A DNA stretch of 7,026 nucleotides, from NCBI GenBank assembly GCA_029069015.1, contig JAIEBL010000005.1, positions 1-7,026 on the forward strand, given 5' to 3'. This DNA is from Clostridiales bacterium (GTDB lineage: Bacteria > Bacillota > Clostridia > Christensenellales > Pumilibacteraceae). The notes under the pieces were generated by a model. It did not search any database. It saw only the letters and a list, made by a program, of their open reading frames with translations, and was not told where the DNA came from. Below are positions 6,820 to 7,026 of the stretch, one piece after another (position 1 is the stretch's first letter; every line of letters starts with the position of its first letter). A program made the position numbers and the translations under genes.

Positions 6820-6846
6820 CATTTTCTTCGGCGCGGTCTGTTCGTT

Positions 6847-7026
6847 TTACTGTTCGGGGCGAAGCTCGCCATAGAAATACGAAGCCGTAGCGCCACCATC
6901 GATAAGGAAGTCCGAGCCCGTTATGAACGCGCCTTTATCGCTCATTAAAAGTTCTGCAACGTTCGCCACCTCGTCCGCCGTTCCGGGACGGTGTGCGGGG
7001 CATTTGGCAAACATATTCTTGTAAAA
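6847..7026 (-). CDS. Short-chain dehydrogenase/reductase, C-terminal 59 residues (5' end missing)
   Basis: The open frame entering from the window end encodes the C-terminus of a classical SDR: HRPGTADEVANVAELLMSD (visible residues 12-30) followed by FITGSDFLIDGGATASYFYG (34-53) and the stop at 6847. RPGTADEVA after the substrate loop and the ITGSDFLIDGG strand are family hallmarks of NAD(P)-dependent SDRs such as 3-oxoacyl-ACP or sugar-alcohol dehydrogenases. The Rossmann motif and the YxxxK active site lie outside the window, so the substrate and cofactor cannot be judged. It is on the same strand and 90 bp upstream of the CMD gene, so it is probably the upstream member of the redox cluster. 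Confidence 0.9.
   Translation of the reverse strand, partial: FYKNMFAKCPAHRPGTADEVANVAELLMSDKGAFITGSDFLIDGGATASYFYGELRPEQ

Noticed and set aside
1..7026. Mobile element, prophage, CRISPR or defence system
   Set aside because: No transposase, integrase, repeat-spacer pattern or defence domain was found on either strand; the genes are metabolic plus one ABC-F.

Overview
The window looks like a chromosomal segment of a Bacillota bacterium, most likely an anaerobic clostridium-type lineage. Four things suggest this: strong GGAGG-type ribosome binding sites before most genes, an Lsa/CplR-type ABC-F protein, an aldo/keto reductase carrying a two-cluster ferredoxin tail (common in strict anaerobes), and a TM1506-like DUF1893 protein. 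G+C is moderate by eye, with many GCG/CGC/GAC codons, so an uncultured gut clostridial lineage is plausible. This placement is inference only; no rRNA or marker gene is present.

Layout: (1) Bases 1-1373, + strand: the 3' nine tenths of an Lsa-family ABC-F ribosomal protection protein, cut by the window start. (2) Bases 1430-4306, - strand: a complete proline operon in the order proB-proA-proC. proB and proA overlap by four bases (ATGA), and proC follows after 52 bp. A good sigma-A promoter (TATAAT, TTGCCA, 18-bp spacer) lies at 4374-4403 and gives a leader of about 60 nt with A/T-rich palindromic repeats. The operon converges on the ABC-F gene, and its likely terminator lies partly inside the ABC-F coding end. 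(3) Bases 4443-7026, - strand: a tightly packed redox-type cluster transcribed in the order SDR (cut by the window end), CMD-family protein, GtHNL-like monocupin, aldo/keto reductase with two 4Fe-4S motifs, DUF1893 protein. Gaps are 90, 37, 3 and 9 bp.

How the genes work together: ProB phosphorylates glutamate, ProA reduces glutamyl phosphate to the semialdehyde, and ProC reduces the cyclised pyrroline-5-carboxylate to proline, so the whole glutamate-to-proline route is here. The SDR/CMD/cupin/AKR set looks like an uncharacterised carbonyl or small-molecule redox cluster. CMD and cupin domains are often neighbours or fused, and SDR and AKR are carbonyl reductases, but no substrate can be read from the sequence. 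DUF1893 belongs to the deaminase-like fold and has no known function. The ABC-F protein predicts reduced susceptibility to lincosamide, streptogramin A and pleuromutilin antibiotics if it behaves like characterised Lsa proteins.

No mobile element, CRISPR array, tRNA or rRNA was seen, and no gene-free stretch exceeds 140 bases. The least described parts are the SDR-CMD-cupin-AKR-DUF1893 cluster and the leader of the proline operon.
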